Shown here in pieces: positions 9,374 to 18,277 of a DNA stretch of 64,000 nt. Below the pieces are notes generated by a model. That model saw only the letters and a list, made by a program, of their open reading frames with translations. It was not told where the DNA came from and searched no databases. Every line of letters begins with the position of its first letter. Position 1 is the stretch's first letter. The stretch lies in the NCBI GenBank assembly GCA_019636275.1, contig JAHBXY010000024.1, forward strand, positions 1 to 64,000, written 5' to 3'. A program made the position numbers and the translations under genes. The stretch is from Planctomycetota bacterium. Its GTDB lineage: Bacteria; Planctomycetota; J058.

Positions 9374-9709
9374 ATGGCCGCCGGCTACTACTTGCTAGGT
9401 TCTTGGGCCATCCTGCTGTTGCTCGGCTTGATGCTGAAGGACGATCGAACGCGTGCCGGCCCGCCACCTCCCCCGGAGTTCGGTGCTGATCTGGAGCGAA
9501 TCTTGAAGCTGGGGTCCTGCGTCTGTGTCTTCGAGCACGAGGGGCAGCACTGGTTCCTCGATGATGATGCGTCGTCTGACGCGATCCTGGCCGGCCGTCA
9601 TGACTCGGTGCGCGGCGCGTACGTGGTGCCTTCGCTCAGTCGACGGAGAGCGATGAAGGTTGCTGAGATGATCGGGGCCACGTTCTTGATTCACGATGTC
9701 TGCGATTGA
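9374..9709 (+). CDS. hypothetical single-pass membrane protein
   Basis: 111 residues. Residues ~3-20 (GYYLLGSWAILLLLGLML) make one transmembrane helix, followed by KDDR and a Pro-rich linker, so a cytosolic C-terminal domain is likely. That domain (LKLGSCVCVFEHEGQHWFLD to the C-terminus) is not recognised. The gene lies in the lower-GC islet between the receiver and MuiA genes. Confidence 0.5.
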   Translation: MAAGYYLLGSWAILLLLGLMLKDDRTRAGPPPPPEFGADLERILKLGSCVCVFEHEGQHWFLDDDASSDAILAGRHDSVRGAYVVPSLSRRRAMKVAEMIGATFLIHDVCD

Positions 9710-9765
9710 GCGACGCGGGCCGCATGCACTGCTTCCCGATGCCATGTATGAAGCAGATCAGTGCT

Positions 9766-10464
9766 TCACGTGGGCGGGAGGTGGTCACTGAGGGCATAAC
9801 TCACGAGACCGGCCGTCAGCGAACGATCAAGATCCTCGGGAGCCGTCGACGTCTCCTGTACCAAGCGCAGAGACTCGACGCTCAGCGACCACGCTTCCCG
9901 TTCCAGGTCGAGCGCTCGCCAACCTTGTTCCGGGCGCCAGTCGATCCCGCCAGCGACGACTTGCATTGCCGCTGAGACAGCACGTGCCGCGGCGCTTGCC
10001 GCCAGGTCGGGAGTCTCCGCAAGACAAGGCTGGTTCCAGAGGCCTTTGACTTGAACCCAGAGGCTGATCATTCGCTGCAGTGGTTCCATGGGATCCCTGG
10101 GATCATGCAGCAGGAAGTCCCTGACCATGTTCAGCCCCGCCCGCAACAAGCGCGTGTCCTCCTCGGATGCTGGGCGCTCAGACGCCCAACGTTCCCACTC
10201 GTGAAAGCACAGGTGAGCTCCAAGGTAGGCGGCTGCTGCGTTGAACTCGCGTGGCCAGAGCGTGGGGTCCCAGTCGGATTCGAAGTGAGTGGCCGGCACG
10301 AGTGCTCTCGTGCTTGCCTCATGCCCGCAATACGCGGCCAACTCCAACCGCTCCCGGCTCAGGTCCCCCACCCGCACGCGCTCCAGCAGGTAGGCGGCCT
10401 CGTCGTCGGGGGAGCCGGTCTTCCGCCAGCGCCGTTCGAGTTCGCGTAGCTTGCCGTCGCTCAT
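9766..10464 (-). CDS. hypothetical protein with ERRWRKTGSPDDEAAYL N-terminal module
   Basis: 232 residues from ATG 10464. The first ~55 residues (LRELERRWRKTGSPDDEAAY, then RERLELAAYCGHEA) match a short helical module that I recall recurring at the N-termini of uncharacterised proteins in high-GC Myxococcota and Planctomycetota. The remainder is all-helical and Trp-rich (FHEWERWASERP, WVQVKGLWNQP). No catalytic motif and no signal peptide are seen. Longer in-frame starts add Arg-rich non-coding-like sequence. Function unknown. Confidence 0.6.
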   Translation of the reverse strand: MSDGKLRELERRWRKTGSPDDEAAYLLERVRVGDLSRERLELAAYCGHEASTRALVPATHFESDWDPTLWPREFNAAAAYLGAHLCFHEWERWASERPASEEDTRLLRAGLNMVRDFLLHDPRDPMEPLQRMISLWVQVKGLWNQPCLAETPDLAASAAARAVSAAMQVVAGGIDWRPEQGWRALDLEREAWSLSVESLRLVQETSTAPEDLDRSLTAGLVSYALSDHLPPT

Positions 10465-10712
10465 GACGCTCCCACGCCAACTGCGCGCGCTGGGCTCGCC
10501 GATGCCCCCGACCGCATCAGCGCCGTCCGACCGCGCCATTGCTGCGGCGGCGGCGGGTCCTCGGGCTGACCTGGAAGCGCGGCAGCTCTCCAGAGCCGGC
10601 GCCCTTCGGCAGTGAGGCGACCTTCTTGGCCAGTTGATCGGCCAAGGGGACGAGGGAGCGACCCACACGCCCTCTGCTCCCTCTGCTCCTCTGTTGTGAA
10701 CTCACTCCCGGG

Positions 10713-12296
10713 TCAAAGCCCCTGCACGGACCCCGGCGCCGTGAGCCGGTAGCCCAGCGTCACCTCGCGCGTGCCGCGGCCCGGGACGGTCACGGTCCAG
10801 GCGACGATCCCCTGGGCGTCCGGCTGGGCCGGCGGCGCGGTCAGCTTCGGGTCGACCTCGACCTTGACCTGCTCGAGCTCCGACACCGGCACGCGCTCCT
10901 CGAGGAGGAAGGTGGCCGGGGTCGGCTCGAGGTTCGAGAGCGCGAGCGTGACCTTGCGCGTGATCGTCTGCTTCCCGGTGAGGCGGGCGACCTCGCGCTC
11001 CTCGGCGACCTCGCGGCGCACGCGCAGGCCGTCGTCCGCGCCCCAGCCGAGGACGAAGCGCTCGCCCGGGGCCACGAAGCCGACCTCGCCGCGGCCCACG
11101 TAGCCGCTCTCGCGCAGGAGGTCCACGGGGCCGGCGAGGATCGGGTGCGGCGCGGCGTTCGGCTGCTTGCTCCGCAGGTGGACGAGGACCGAGCGCTCCG
11201 GCCGGGCGATCCGGTCGACCTCGGCCGGGGCCTCGAAGGCGAAGACCGGGATGCGGTGCAGGAGGCCGGTCGTGCGGATGCTCGCGCGCGTCGCGGCGGG
11301 GAGCGTGCGCGTCTCGCCGCCGTCGTCGACGCCGGGGAGGTCGGCCGAGCGGCGCGCCTCGGCCCCCTCGCCCGTGGTGGCGATCTCCTCCTCGCGCACG
11401 GCGACCGTGACCTTCTTCTCCTGCCGGCGCTGAACGGCGAGGCGGTCGTCCGCGAGGCGCGGCGGCTCGGCGCGCTGCGTGGGCCGGGCCGTGGAGAAGA
11501 GCAGCTCCACGTCCTCCCAGTCCTCGCCGGTCGCCTGCCACACGGCCGCCTCGCACTCGAAGCGGGCCGTCGTCCCGAGCAGGGCGGCCCGGTGGGCCGG
11601 GCGCCACAGGGCGCAGGGGACCATGTAGTCGACGGTGAGCGCGGGCGCGCAGGGGCGGTCGACGAGCAGCTCGACCTCGATCGAGGTCTCGAGCGCGCCG
11701 TCGGGCTCGAGCTGGGCCTCGTGCATGCCGGCGACCGCGCGGCGCTGGCCGAGGTCCTGCAGCTCGAGCCGCAGCGCGTGCTGACGCTCCTCGAGCTCGC
11801 GCGCGGCGACGAGCAGGCCGTCGACGTCGCGCGCCCAGCGCTCCTCGAAGGCGGCCGCGAAGAGCACCTCGCGGTTCACCGCGTCGATCATGAGCGACAG
11901 GGCGTGCTGCGTCCGCTCGAGCCGGGTCCGGGCCAGCCGCAGCTCGAGCTGCAGCCGCCGCCCCTCGGCGTCGAGGGCCTCCTGCTCGGCGGCGACCTTC
12001 GCCGCGGGTGGCCGCTGCTCGGCGCGCCCGATGCGCAGGCGGCGCACGACGCGGGCCTCGAGCACGCGCGCGCCGTCGCCGGCGCGCGCGACGAGCGTGC
12101 GGTCGGCGACCACGGGGGCGACGCCCGCGATCACGAGGCGATGGCTGCCGGGCCCGAGCGGCGGGGTCTGCCCTTCGCGCCGCACCTGCGCCCGGTCCTC
12201 GAGGAGGGTCACGCGTCGCACGGGCGCGGCGAGCGGGACGGCGGCGGCGGGGGTCGTCTGGGGCGCCGAGGGCGGCGCGGGCAGGGCGGTGCTCAT
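10713..12296 (-). CDS. MuiA/DUF4139-family protein (downstream copy)
   Basis: 527 residues of the mucoidy-inhibitor MuiA type. A short N-terminal DUF4140-like beta region (VRRVTLLEDRAQVRREG) is followed by a long coiled coil (~100-200, Glu/Arg/Leu-rich) and a C-terminal DUF4139 beta domain (VDYMVPCALWRPAHRA near 225, ELLFSTARPTQ). No signal peptide is seen, unlike some family members. It begins one base after the stop of the upstream paralogue, so both are translated from one mRNA. The family's biochemical role is unknown. Confidence 0.8.
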   Translation of the reverse strand: MSTALPAPPSAPQTTPAAAVPLAAPVRRVTLLEDRAQVRREGQTPPLGPGSHRLVIAGVAPVVADRTLVARAGDGARVLEARVVRRLRIGRAEQRPPAAKVAAEQEALDAEGRRLQLELRLARTRLERTQHALSLMIDAVNREVLFAAAFEERWARDVDGLLVAARELEERQHALRLELQDLGQRRAVAGMHEAQLEPDGALETSIEVELLVDRPCAPALTVDYMVPCALWRPAHRAALLGTTARFECEAAVWQATGEDWEDVELLFSTARPTQRAEPPRLADDRLAVQRRQEKKVTVAVREEEIATTGEGAEARRSADLPGVDDGGETRTLPAATRASIRTTGLLHRIPVFAFEAPAEVDRIARPERSVLVHLRSKQPNAAPHPILAGPVDLLRESGYVGRGEVGFVAPGERFVLGWGADDGLRVRREVAEEREVARLTGKQTITRKVTLALSNLEPTPATFLLEERVPVSELEQVKVEVDPKLTAPPAQPDAQGIVAWTVTVPGRGTREVTLGYRLTAPGSVQGL

Positions 12297-12297
12297 C

Positions 12298-14514
12298 TCA
12301 GGGCCTCCGGTTCCCGCCGACGACCTCGTTCTTGGCGTCGAGCTCGAGCGCGTAAGTGGCGACGAGCTTCCGCTCCTCGCCGGGCTTCAGGGTCAGGCGC
12401 CAGCGCCGCCCGCCGAGGAGGACGTCGCCGCCCTCCTGGGTCACGAGCGGCGTCCAGGGCGGGTCGGCGTGCTCCTTGACCACGGCGACCGCCTGGCCGT
12501 CGTCGGCCTTCACCGGCACGACGTCGCGCACCTCGACCTCGGCCGGGAGGGCGAGCCGCGAGGCGAGGTCGACCTCGACCCTGTGCTCGAGCAGGAGCCC
12601 GCCGCCGAGGAGGCCGGTCGTCTTCTCCTCGAAGAAGGTGTTGCGCGCGACCTTCAGGCCCGGCTCCAGGCCGAGGCCCACCGTGAGCTCGCCGCCCGTG
12701 GGCACGGTGCGCAGGGGCGCCGTGACCAGGAACTCGTCCTCGAGGTAGACCTCGGCCGGCCCGGCCAGGAGCGGGGCCTCGAGCGGGTTGGTGAGCGTGG
12801 CCAGGCGCACGGCCTCGTCGCTCTCGCGCGGGACGACGACCAGCGTCGTGCGCACCGGCGCCTCGGCCGACAGGAGCGGCACGTTGTGCAGGGCGCCGTC
12901 GGAGGGGACGTCGACCAGCCCCTCGGCGTCGTAGCGGTGGTCGTAGGCGCCGACGGAGTAGGCGACGCGCGCGGTGAGCGGCGGCGGCGGAAGGCCGCGC
13001 ACCCCCTCGGCCAGGACACGCGCCTCCCGCAGGTGGTGGCGCACGGCGGCGCGCTGGCCCGACTCGAGGTCGCTCAGGCGGTCGTCCCACGTGACCGGAC
13101 GGAGCTTGCCGGCGGCGGCGCGCGCGTCGTCCCAGGAGGGCATGGCGAGGTCGCCGAAGCGCAGGAAGGACGCGTCCGGCGCCAGCGGGCCCGGCTCGGC
13201 GAAGCTCAGGGCCCCGCCCTCGAGCCGGTACTCGTCCTTCGGCGGCGCGCCGCCGCCGCCGCCGCTGCGCCCCCGGGCGCTCCGGGCCTGCGGCGCCGCG
13301 GCCTTCTTCGCGTAGGCGCCCGTCGTCGGCGGCGGCGGGGCCATGGCGGCCCGCGGCGGCATCGGAGCGGGCGCGCCGCCCGGCGGGCCGAACGCCGCCA
13401 TCATTCCGGGCGGCATGCAGGGCGCCGCCTCGGCGGAGGAGTCCTCGAGGACGAGCCCGTCGTCGGCCTCGAAGGGGTCGCTCGCCATGAAGGGGTCGCC
13501 CGCGGCGAAGGGGTCGCTCGCGCGCTCCTGCGCGGCGAAGTAGGCCAGCGCCTCCTGCGCCGACAGGGGCGTGGGCCCCTGCTGGGCGGCGGTCGCCAGC
13601 GCCCGGCGCAGCCCCTCGAGCAGGGCCTCGCTGGCCACGGGTGGCTCGCGCCACGCACGCCGCGCGGGCGGCGCCTGGCGGCGGCCGATGCGCAGGGAGC
13701 GCAGCTCGGGCAGCTCGGTCTCGCGCAGCAGGTCGGCCGTGGAGAGGAACAGCCTCACGCGCGTCCACGGCTCGCCGGTGCGCTGGATCACGTGGGCGCG
13801 GACGCCCAGGCGCGCGGAGCGCCCGTCGCGCGCCAGGCGCAGCTCGTAGGAGGGCACCCACCAGGCGCCGGGGACGCGGTACTCGAGGCGCAGGGTCGCG
13901 CCGGCCGGCGCCGGCCCCGTGAGGCGCAGGACGACGCGCTTGCTCACGGCGTCGGCGCGGGCGTCGCGCGCCGCGCGCGCCTCGGCCTCGCGGCGCTCCA
14001 GGCGGGCCAGCTCCTCCTGCGCGGCCTGGAGCTGGACGCCGAGCTGGTCGCGCTCCTCGAGCCGCGCGGCGCGCAGGCGGGCCGTCCAGTCGAGGACGCC
14101 GTGGAAGGTGGCCGCCGACGCCGGGCGCGCCGGCTCCTTGCCCTCCCAGGAGGGCAGCCCGAGCGAGATGCGCTCGACGTGCCCCAGCTCGGCGTCGAGC
14201 ACCTCGGCCCTGCGGCGCAGGTCGGCGATCCGCCGCTCGACGGCCTTGACCTCCGCCTGCGAGGGCGGCTCGAGGAGCGCGCCCAGCGGCGGCACGACCG
14301 GCTCGGCGCGCACGTCGGCCGGGCGGGGCGCCGGGCCGTCGCCCGCGAGCACGGCCACGCGCACGCTGTCGTCGTCGATGCACAGCGGCAGGCCGACGAG
14401 GGCCAGGAGCCCGCCCTGCCCCGGGGCCAGCGCGGCGACGCGCGTGACCACGGCGCCCTCCCGGAACACCTGCACCTCGCGGATCGACGACTCGAGGATG
14501 GCGGGCTCGGTCAT
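12298..14514 (-). CDS. MuiA/DUF4139-family protein (upstream copy)
   Basis: 738 residues from ATG 14514. N-terminal DUF4140-like strand (IREVQVFREGAVVTRVAAL), coiled coil at ~90-200 (RIADLRRRAEVLDAEL, EERDQLGVQLQAAQEELARL), then the DUF4139 beta domain (YRVPGAWWVPSYELRL, LFLSTADL). A Gly/Pro/Met-rich insert of ~150 residues splits the DUF4139 region (GMMAAFGPPGGAP, MPPRAAMAPPPP). The C-terminus is a clear DUF4139 end (VEVRDVVPVKAD, WRLTLKPGEERKL). It forms a pair with the downstream copy; the tandem arrangement suggests a heteromeric complex. Confidence 0.8.
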   Translation of the reverse strand: MTEPAILESSIREVQVFREGAVVTRVAALAPGQGGLLALVGLPLCIDDDSVRVAVLAGDGPAPRPADVRAEPVVPPLGALLEPPSQAEVKAVERRIADLRRRAEVLDAELGHVERISLGLPSWEGKEPARPASAATFHGVLDWTARLRAARLEERDQLGVQLQAAQEELARLERREAEARAARDARADAVSKRVVLRLTGPAPAGATLRLEYRVPGAWWVPSYELRLARDGRSARLGVRAHVIQRTGEPWTRVRLFLSTADLLRETELPELRSLRIGRRQAPPARRAWREPPVASEALLEGLRRALATAAQQGPTPLSAQEALAYFAAQERASDPFAAGDPFMASDPFEADDGLVLEDSSAEAAPCMPPGMMAAFGPPGGAPAPMPPRAAMAPPPPTTGAYAKKAAAPQARSARGRSGGGGGAPPKDEYRLEGGALSFAEPGPLAPDASFLRFGDLAMPSWDDARAAAGKLRPVTWDDRLSDLESGQRAAVRHHLREARVLAEGVRGLPPPPLTARVAYSVGAYDHRYDAEGLVDVPSDGALHNVPLLSAEAPVRTTLVVVPRESDEAVRLATLTNPLEAPLLAGPAEVYLEDEFLVTAPLRTVPTGGELTVGLGLEPGLKVARNTFFEEKTTGLLGGGLLLEHRVEVDLASRLALPAEVEVRDVVPVKADDGQAVAVVKEHADPPWTPLVTQEGGDVLLGGRRWRLTLKPGEERKLVATYALELDAKNEVVGGNRRP

Positions 14515-14624
14515 GGCTCCCCCTGCGGCAGGCGCGCGGGGATCGTAGCCGCGCCGGGGCGGGCACGCTCGCCCGCGCCGTGCAGGTTGACCATCCCGCG
14601 TCCCCCGCCGACGATGACCCCTGC

Positions 14625-14837
14625 ATGAGCAAGAGGTCACGCGGCTGGACGGTCGGCCCCCTGCGGGGCGAGGCGCGCCCGCGCGTCGGGGCGCTGGCGC
14701 CCGACGCGGCCGCCCGGGGCGGCGGCATCTTCACCCCGCCACCGGCGAAGCTCGGCCAGGGGTGCTGCAAGAGCATGTGCTTCGGCTGCCCGTGGGCGGA
14801 CGCCGTTCGACGCGGGCTCCTGCCGCCGGCCTACTGA
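14625..14837 (+). CDS. small Cys-rich protein with CCKSMCFGCPW motif
   Basis: 70 residues from ATG 14625. The C-terminal third contains GQGCCKSMCFGCPWADAVRR, a CC-x3-C-x2-CPW cluster of the type seen in short DUF5522/oxidoreductase-like proteins and likely to bind zinc or another metal. The N-terminal half is Arg/Gly-rich and probably unstructured. The last seven bases overlap the end of pheT on the opposite strand. Function unknown. Confidence 0.6.
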   Translation: MSKRSRGWTVGPLRGEARPRVGALAPDAAARGGGIFTPPPAKLGQGCCKSMCFGCPWADAVRRGLLPPAY

Positions 14838-16651
14838 CCGCTGACGACCCCGCGCAGGGCGTCGAGCCGCACCTCGAACGCGACCGCGGGGGAGTAGAGC
14901 CCCCAGCGCGTGAGCACCTCGGGATGGACCTCGCCCAGGACGCCGAGCTCCGCGCCGCGGGCGACGATCGCCGTCGCCCGGCCCGGGATGAAGCTCGGGT
15001 GCGCGCGCACGAGGAGCTGGTAGCCGTCCCCGAAGGCGAGGCCGAACGAGCGCAGGAGCTGGTCGAGGACGCCCTGCAGCTCGCTGAAGCCGGCCTTGTC
15101 GTGGACGAGGAGCGCGGCGAGGCGCTGCTCGGTGCGCGAGGCCAGGTTCTGCGACGCGTCCCAGGCGGCCACCTCGCCCGCCTCGAACACGCGGTGCGGG
15201 TAGACGGCGCCCGTCGAGCGGCGCTCGACCTCGAGGAGCGTCGGCACGACCCAGTCGCGCACGACCGCGTAGTTGCGGTTCATGACGTTCTGGATCCTCA
15301 CCAGCGGCCCGCCGTGCAGCGCGCCGAAGGCGTCCTCGGGGCGCTCGCCGAGGTTCATCTTCTGGCGCACCTCGTCGACCGAGGTGAGCAGGTTGCCGAT
15401 CGCCTCCTCGTAGCCGAGGCCGAGCATGCGCTCGCGCGCCAGGTCGGCGAAGAGCGTCATGGGCGCCAGGGCGCCGACGGTGAACTCCTCCGGCATGAGC
15501 GGGGAGAGCGCCTCGTAGCCGCGGGCGATGGCGAAGTCCTCGATCGCGTCGACGGCGTGCAGGTAGTCGACCCGGTAGGCCGGCGTCGTCACGCGCAGGC
15601 GCTCGCCCTGGCGCGCGACGTCGAGGCCGAAGGCGGCCAGCCAGCGAGCGACCTCGTCCGCGGCGAGGTCGGGCTCGCCCAGGAGGCGGCGCGCCTCGGC
15701 CGCCTCGAGCTCGATGCTGCGCCGGTCCTCGAGCGGGTGCGGCGCCTGGACCTCGGGGCCGCGCGGCGTGTCGAAGGGGTAGACGGTGCGCACGGGCTCG
15801 ATCCGGGCCCCGCGGTCGGCGAGGTTGGCGGCGAGCACGTTGGCCGTCAGGAGCACCTGGTCGAGCGTCGTGCCGGTGACCTCGACGAACAGCTCGGTCA
15901 TCCCGGCCACGACGCGGCCGAGGCCCTGGCTGTTGATGATCGGCGGGAACGAGAGCACCTCGCCCGCGGCGTCGACGAGCAGGGGCGCGCGGTCGGCGCC
16001 CTGGAGGGCGGCCGCGAACTCGCGGCCGGTCGGGTGGTCGCGCAGGACCTCGCCCGGCGTCCAGCGCTCGGCCCAGCGCGCGGCCGGGATCGGGCGGCCG
16101 GCGCCGTCGCGGGCGTCGCCCGGGTTGGGCGGGGTCAGCGGCACGAAGGCGTGCTCCCGCGCCTCGAGCGGGGCCGCGAGGTAGCGCACGGGCCAGGCGA
16201 TGCGCGCGGCGTCGTAGATGCCGATCGCCACGCTCTTGCGCTGCCGACCGAAGTTGCGCGACAGGACCTCCTGCGCGGAGATGAACGCCAGCAGCCCCGC
16301 CTCGTCGACGGTCCAGCCGCGCGCGACGAAGCCGGCCACGAACGGGCGCACGCGCTCGACCGACGCGTCGACCTCGATCGTGCCCGCAGGCGCCGCGTCG
16401 CCCTGGAAGCAGGGGTAGGCGTCCGGCTGGCCGCGCCGGCGCTGCCGGATCGCCCGGGCGATCCCCTCGACGCACCAGGTGTCGGGGCGGTTGGTGTCCT
16501 GCAGCTCGACCTTGGCCTCGGCCTCGCTCGAGTGCCGGCGCTTGAGCTCGCCCTTGACCAGCGTCGACAGGCGGTCGAGGTCGTCGAGCGACAGCGCCGG
16601 CTCGCCCGCGAGCGCCCGGAGGTCGGCCATCGGGAAGGTGATGTGCGGCAT
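14831..16651 (-). CDS. pheT: phenylalanyl-tRNA synthetase beta subunit, archaeal/eukaryotic type
   Basis: At 606 residues it is far shorter than the standard bacterial PheT (~790) and starts straight at the B1-like domain without the N-terminal tRNA-binding EMAP/OB fold. Signature stretches are those of archaeal enzymes: ELQDTNRPDTWCVEGIARA (~48-67), FPPIINSQGLGRV and TVYPFDTPRG, and a C-terminal class II-like pseudo-catalytic domain (VFEAGEV, LGVLGEVHPEVL). With PheS it forms the alpha2-beta2 enzyme that charges tRNA-Phe. It starts three bases after the pheS stop, so it is translationally linked. Confidence 0.92.
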   Translation of the reverse strand: MPHITFPMADLRALAGEPALSLDDLDRLSTLVKGELKRRHSSEAEAKVELQDTNRPDTWCVEGIARAIRQRRRGQPDAYPCFQGDAAPAGTIEVDASVERVRPFVAGFVARGWTVDEAGLLAFISAQEVLSRNFGRQRKSVAIGIYDAARIAWPVRYLAAPLEAREHAFVPLTPPNPGDARDGAGRPIPAARWAERWTPGEVLRDHPTGREFAAALQGADRAPLLVDAAGEVLSFPPIINSQGLGRVVAGMTELFVEVTGTTLDQVLLTANVLAANLADRGARIEPVRTVYPFDTPRGPEVQAPHPLEDRRSIELEAAEARRLLGEPDLAADEVARWLAAFGLDVARQGERLRVTTPAYRVDYLHAVDAIEDFAIARGYEALSPLMPEEFTVGALAPMTLFADLARERMLGLGYEEAIGNLLTSVDEVRQKMNLGERPEDAFGALHGGPLVRIQNVMNRNYAVVRDWVVPTLLEVERRSTGAVYPHRVFEAGEVAAWDASQNLASRTEQRLAALLVHDKAGFSELQGVLDQLLRSFGLAFGDGYQLLVRAHPSFIPGRATAIVARGAELGVLGEVHPEVLTRWGLYSPAVAFEVRLDALRGVVSGQ

Positions 16652-16654
16652 GGC

Positions 16655-18223
16655 TTACTTCAGCCTCAGCGACCCGAGGCCCTCGGGGGAGTTGTTGGTG
16701 AACAGGTGCCGGATGTCCTTGATCCCGAGCGCGACCATGGCCATGCGGTCGAGCCCGAGGCCCCAGGCGATCACGGTGCCCTCGACGCCGTGCGGGCGCG
16801 TGACCTCGGGGCGGAAGATCCCGGCGCCGCCGAGCTCCATCCAGCCGAGGTCGGGGTGGCGCATGTGCACCTCGACCGACGGCTCGGTGAAGGGGAAGTA
16901 GGCGGGCACGAACTTGACCTCGGGGGCCTTCGCGACCTGGCGGGCGAAGAGCTCGAGGAGGCCGAGCAGGTGGCGGAACGACGTCCGCTCCGAGGAGACG
17001 ATCCCCTCGATCTGGAAGAAGTCGGGCGCGTGCGTCTCGTCGACGTCGTCGAAGCGGAAGCAGCGGGCCATGCCGAAGTACTTGCCCGGCGTCTTCACGG
17101 CCTGGAGCGCGCGCGCCGAGAGGACGGTCCCCTGGCTCCTGAGGACCAGCCGCTTCGTCCGCTGGCGGTCGAAGGCGTAGTTCCAGCCGCGCGAGCCGGA
17201 GCGGCCCTGGCCCTCGTGCTCGAGGGCCACCGGCTCGAGGGCGCCGCCCTCGATCTCGCGGGCGAAGACGCACTCGCCCGGGCGCGCGGCGTCCTCGACG
17301 AAGTAGACGTCGTGGATCTCGCGCGCCGGGTGGAACTGCGGCAGGAACAGGGCGTCCATGTTCCAGAACTCGGGCTCGACGACCGAGCCGGTCATCTCCT
17401 CGAAGCCGAGCGCCAGGAGCGTCTGCTTCACCTGGTCGAGGAACGCGCGGTACGGGTTGCGCCGCGCGCTCGGCGTCGCGGGCGGGTGCGCCACGTTGAA
17501 GGCGCGGAACGAGACGTCGCGCCAGGACCCGTCCTTGAGCATCTGCGGGGTGAGCTGGGCCACCTCCGGCCGCGCCGCGCCGAGCGTCGCCCGGGCCACC
17601 GCGCCGGCGGGGGTGATGGCGTAGCGGCGCGCCCGCGCCTCCTGGCGCTCGAACGGCTCGCCGCCCTTCTTGCCGCGCTTCGCGGGCAGCCGCGCCTCGA
17701 CGTCCTGCAGGAGCGCCGGCTCGAGCGACGCCGGGTCCAGGCCCTCGGGGGCGTCGGCCAGGCGGCGCAGGAGGCCCTCGCGGGCCTCGTGGACGGCCCA
17801 GCCGTCGCCGGGCGCCGCGCGGACCTGCGGGCCTTCGACCACGACGAGGCCGGCCTTCTTCAGCGCGCCGAACGCCGCGCCGACGGCGGCCTTGTCGAGC
17901 CCGGGCAGGTCCTGGGCCTCCTGGATCGTGGCCGGGCCCTGCTCGAGGCGCCGGCGGATGCGCAGCTCGGGCACGCCCTGCTCGGCCTGCGCGCGCCCGG
18001 CGTCGGTGATCACCAGCCGGACGGTGGCCTCCTCCTCGCGCGAGAGGAGGCCGCGGGCGACGAGCCCCTCGGCGCTCGACTGGGCCTGGTCGGGGCGCAG
18101 CCCGGCCCGGGGGGCCAGCGCCGTCAGGGGCTCGGGGGCGTCGCCGGCCGCGCGCAGGACGGCGGCCTCGTTGGGGGTGAGGGGGGGCGTGAGGGGGGCG
18201 CCGCCCCCCGCGGACTCGGACAT
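16655..18223 (-). CDS. pheS: phenylalanyl-tRNA synthetase alpha subunit, archaeal/eukaryotic type
   Basis: 522 residues, much longer than bacterial PheS (~340). Residues ~10-210 hold winged-helix repeats (LTPNEAAVLRAAG, RIRRRLEQGPATIQEAQDL, VGAAFGALKKAGLVVVEG), as in archaeal and eukaryotic alpha subunits. The class II catalytic core follows, with motif 2 around CFRFDDVDETHAPDFFQIEG, the metal/substrate strand GWMELGGAGIFRPEV and motif 3 VIAWGLGLDRMAMVALG. It forms an operon with pheT and probably with the release-factor-like gene 54 bp upstream. Confidence 0.93.
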   Translation of the reverse strand: MSESAGGGAPLTPPLTPNEAAVLRAAGDAPEPLTALAPRAGLRPDQAQSSAEGLVARGLLSREEEATVRLVITDAGRAQAEQGVPELRIRRRLEQGPATIQEAQDLPGLDKAAVGAAFGALKKAGLVVVEGPQVRAAPGDGWAVHEAREGLLRRLADAPEGLDPASLEPALLQDVEARLPAKRGKKGGEPFERQEARARRYAITPAGAVARATLGAARPEVAQLTPQMLKDGSWRDVSFRAFNVAHPPATPSARRNPYRAFLDQVKQTLLALGFEEMTGSVVEPEFWNMDALFLPQFHPAREIHDVYFVEDAARPGECVFAREIEGGALEPVALEHEGQGRSGSRGWNYAFDRQRTKRLVLRSQGTVLSARALQAVKTPGKYFGMARCFRFDDVDETHAPDFFQIEGIVSSERTSFRHLLGLLELFARQVAKAPEVKFVPAYFPFTEPSVEVHMRHPDLGWMELGGAGIFRPEVTRPHGVEGTVIAWGLGLDRMAMVALGIKDIRHLFTNNSPEGLGSLRLK

Positions 18224-18277
18224 GGATCGGCCTCGCGTCGGCGAGGACGCCCGAGGGGCGCTCGCCTGTGACGCCGG

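Noticed and set aside
9395..9745. Leftward frame opposite the 111-residue membrane protein
   Set aside because: No coding features; the forward frame has a clear membrane helix and plausible composition.
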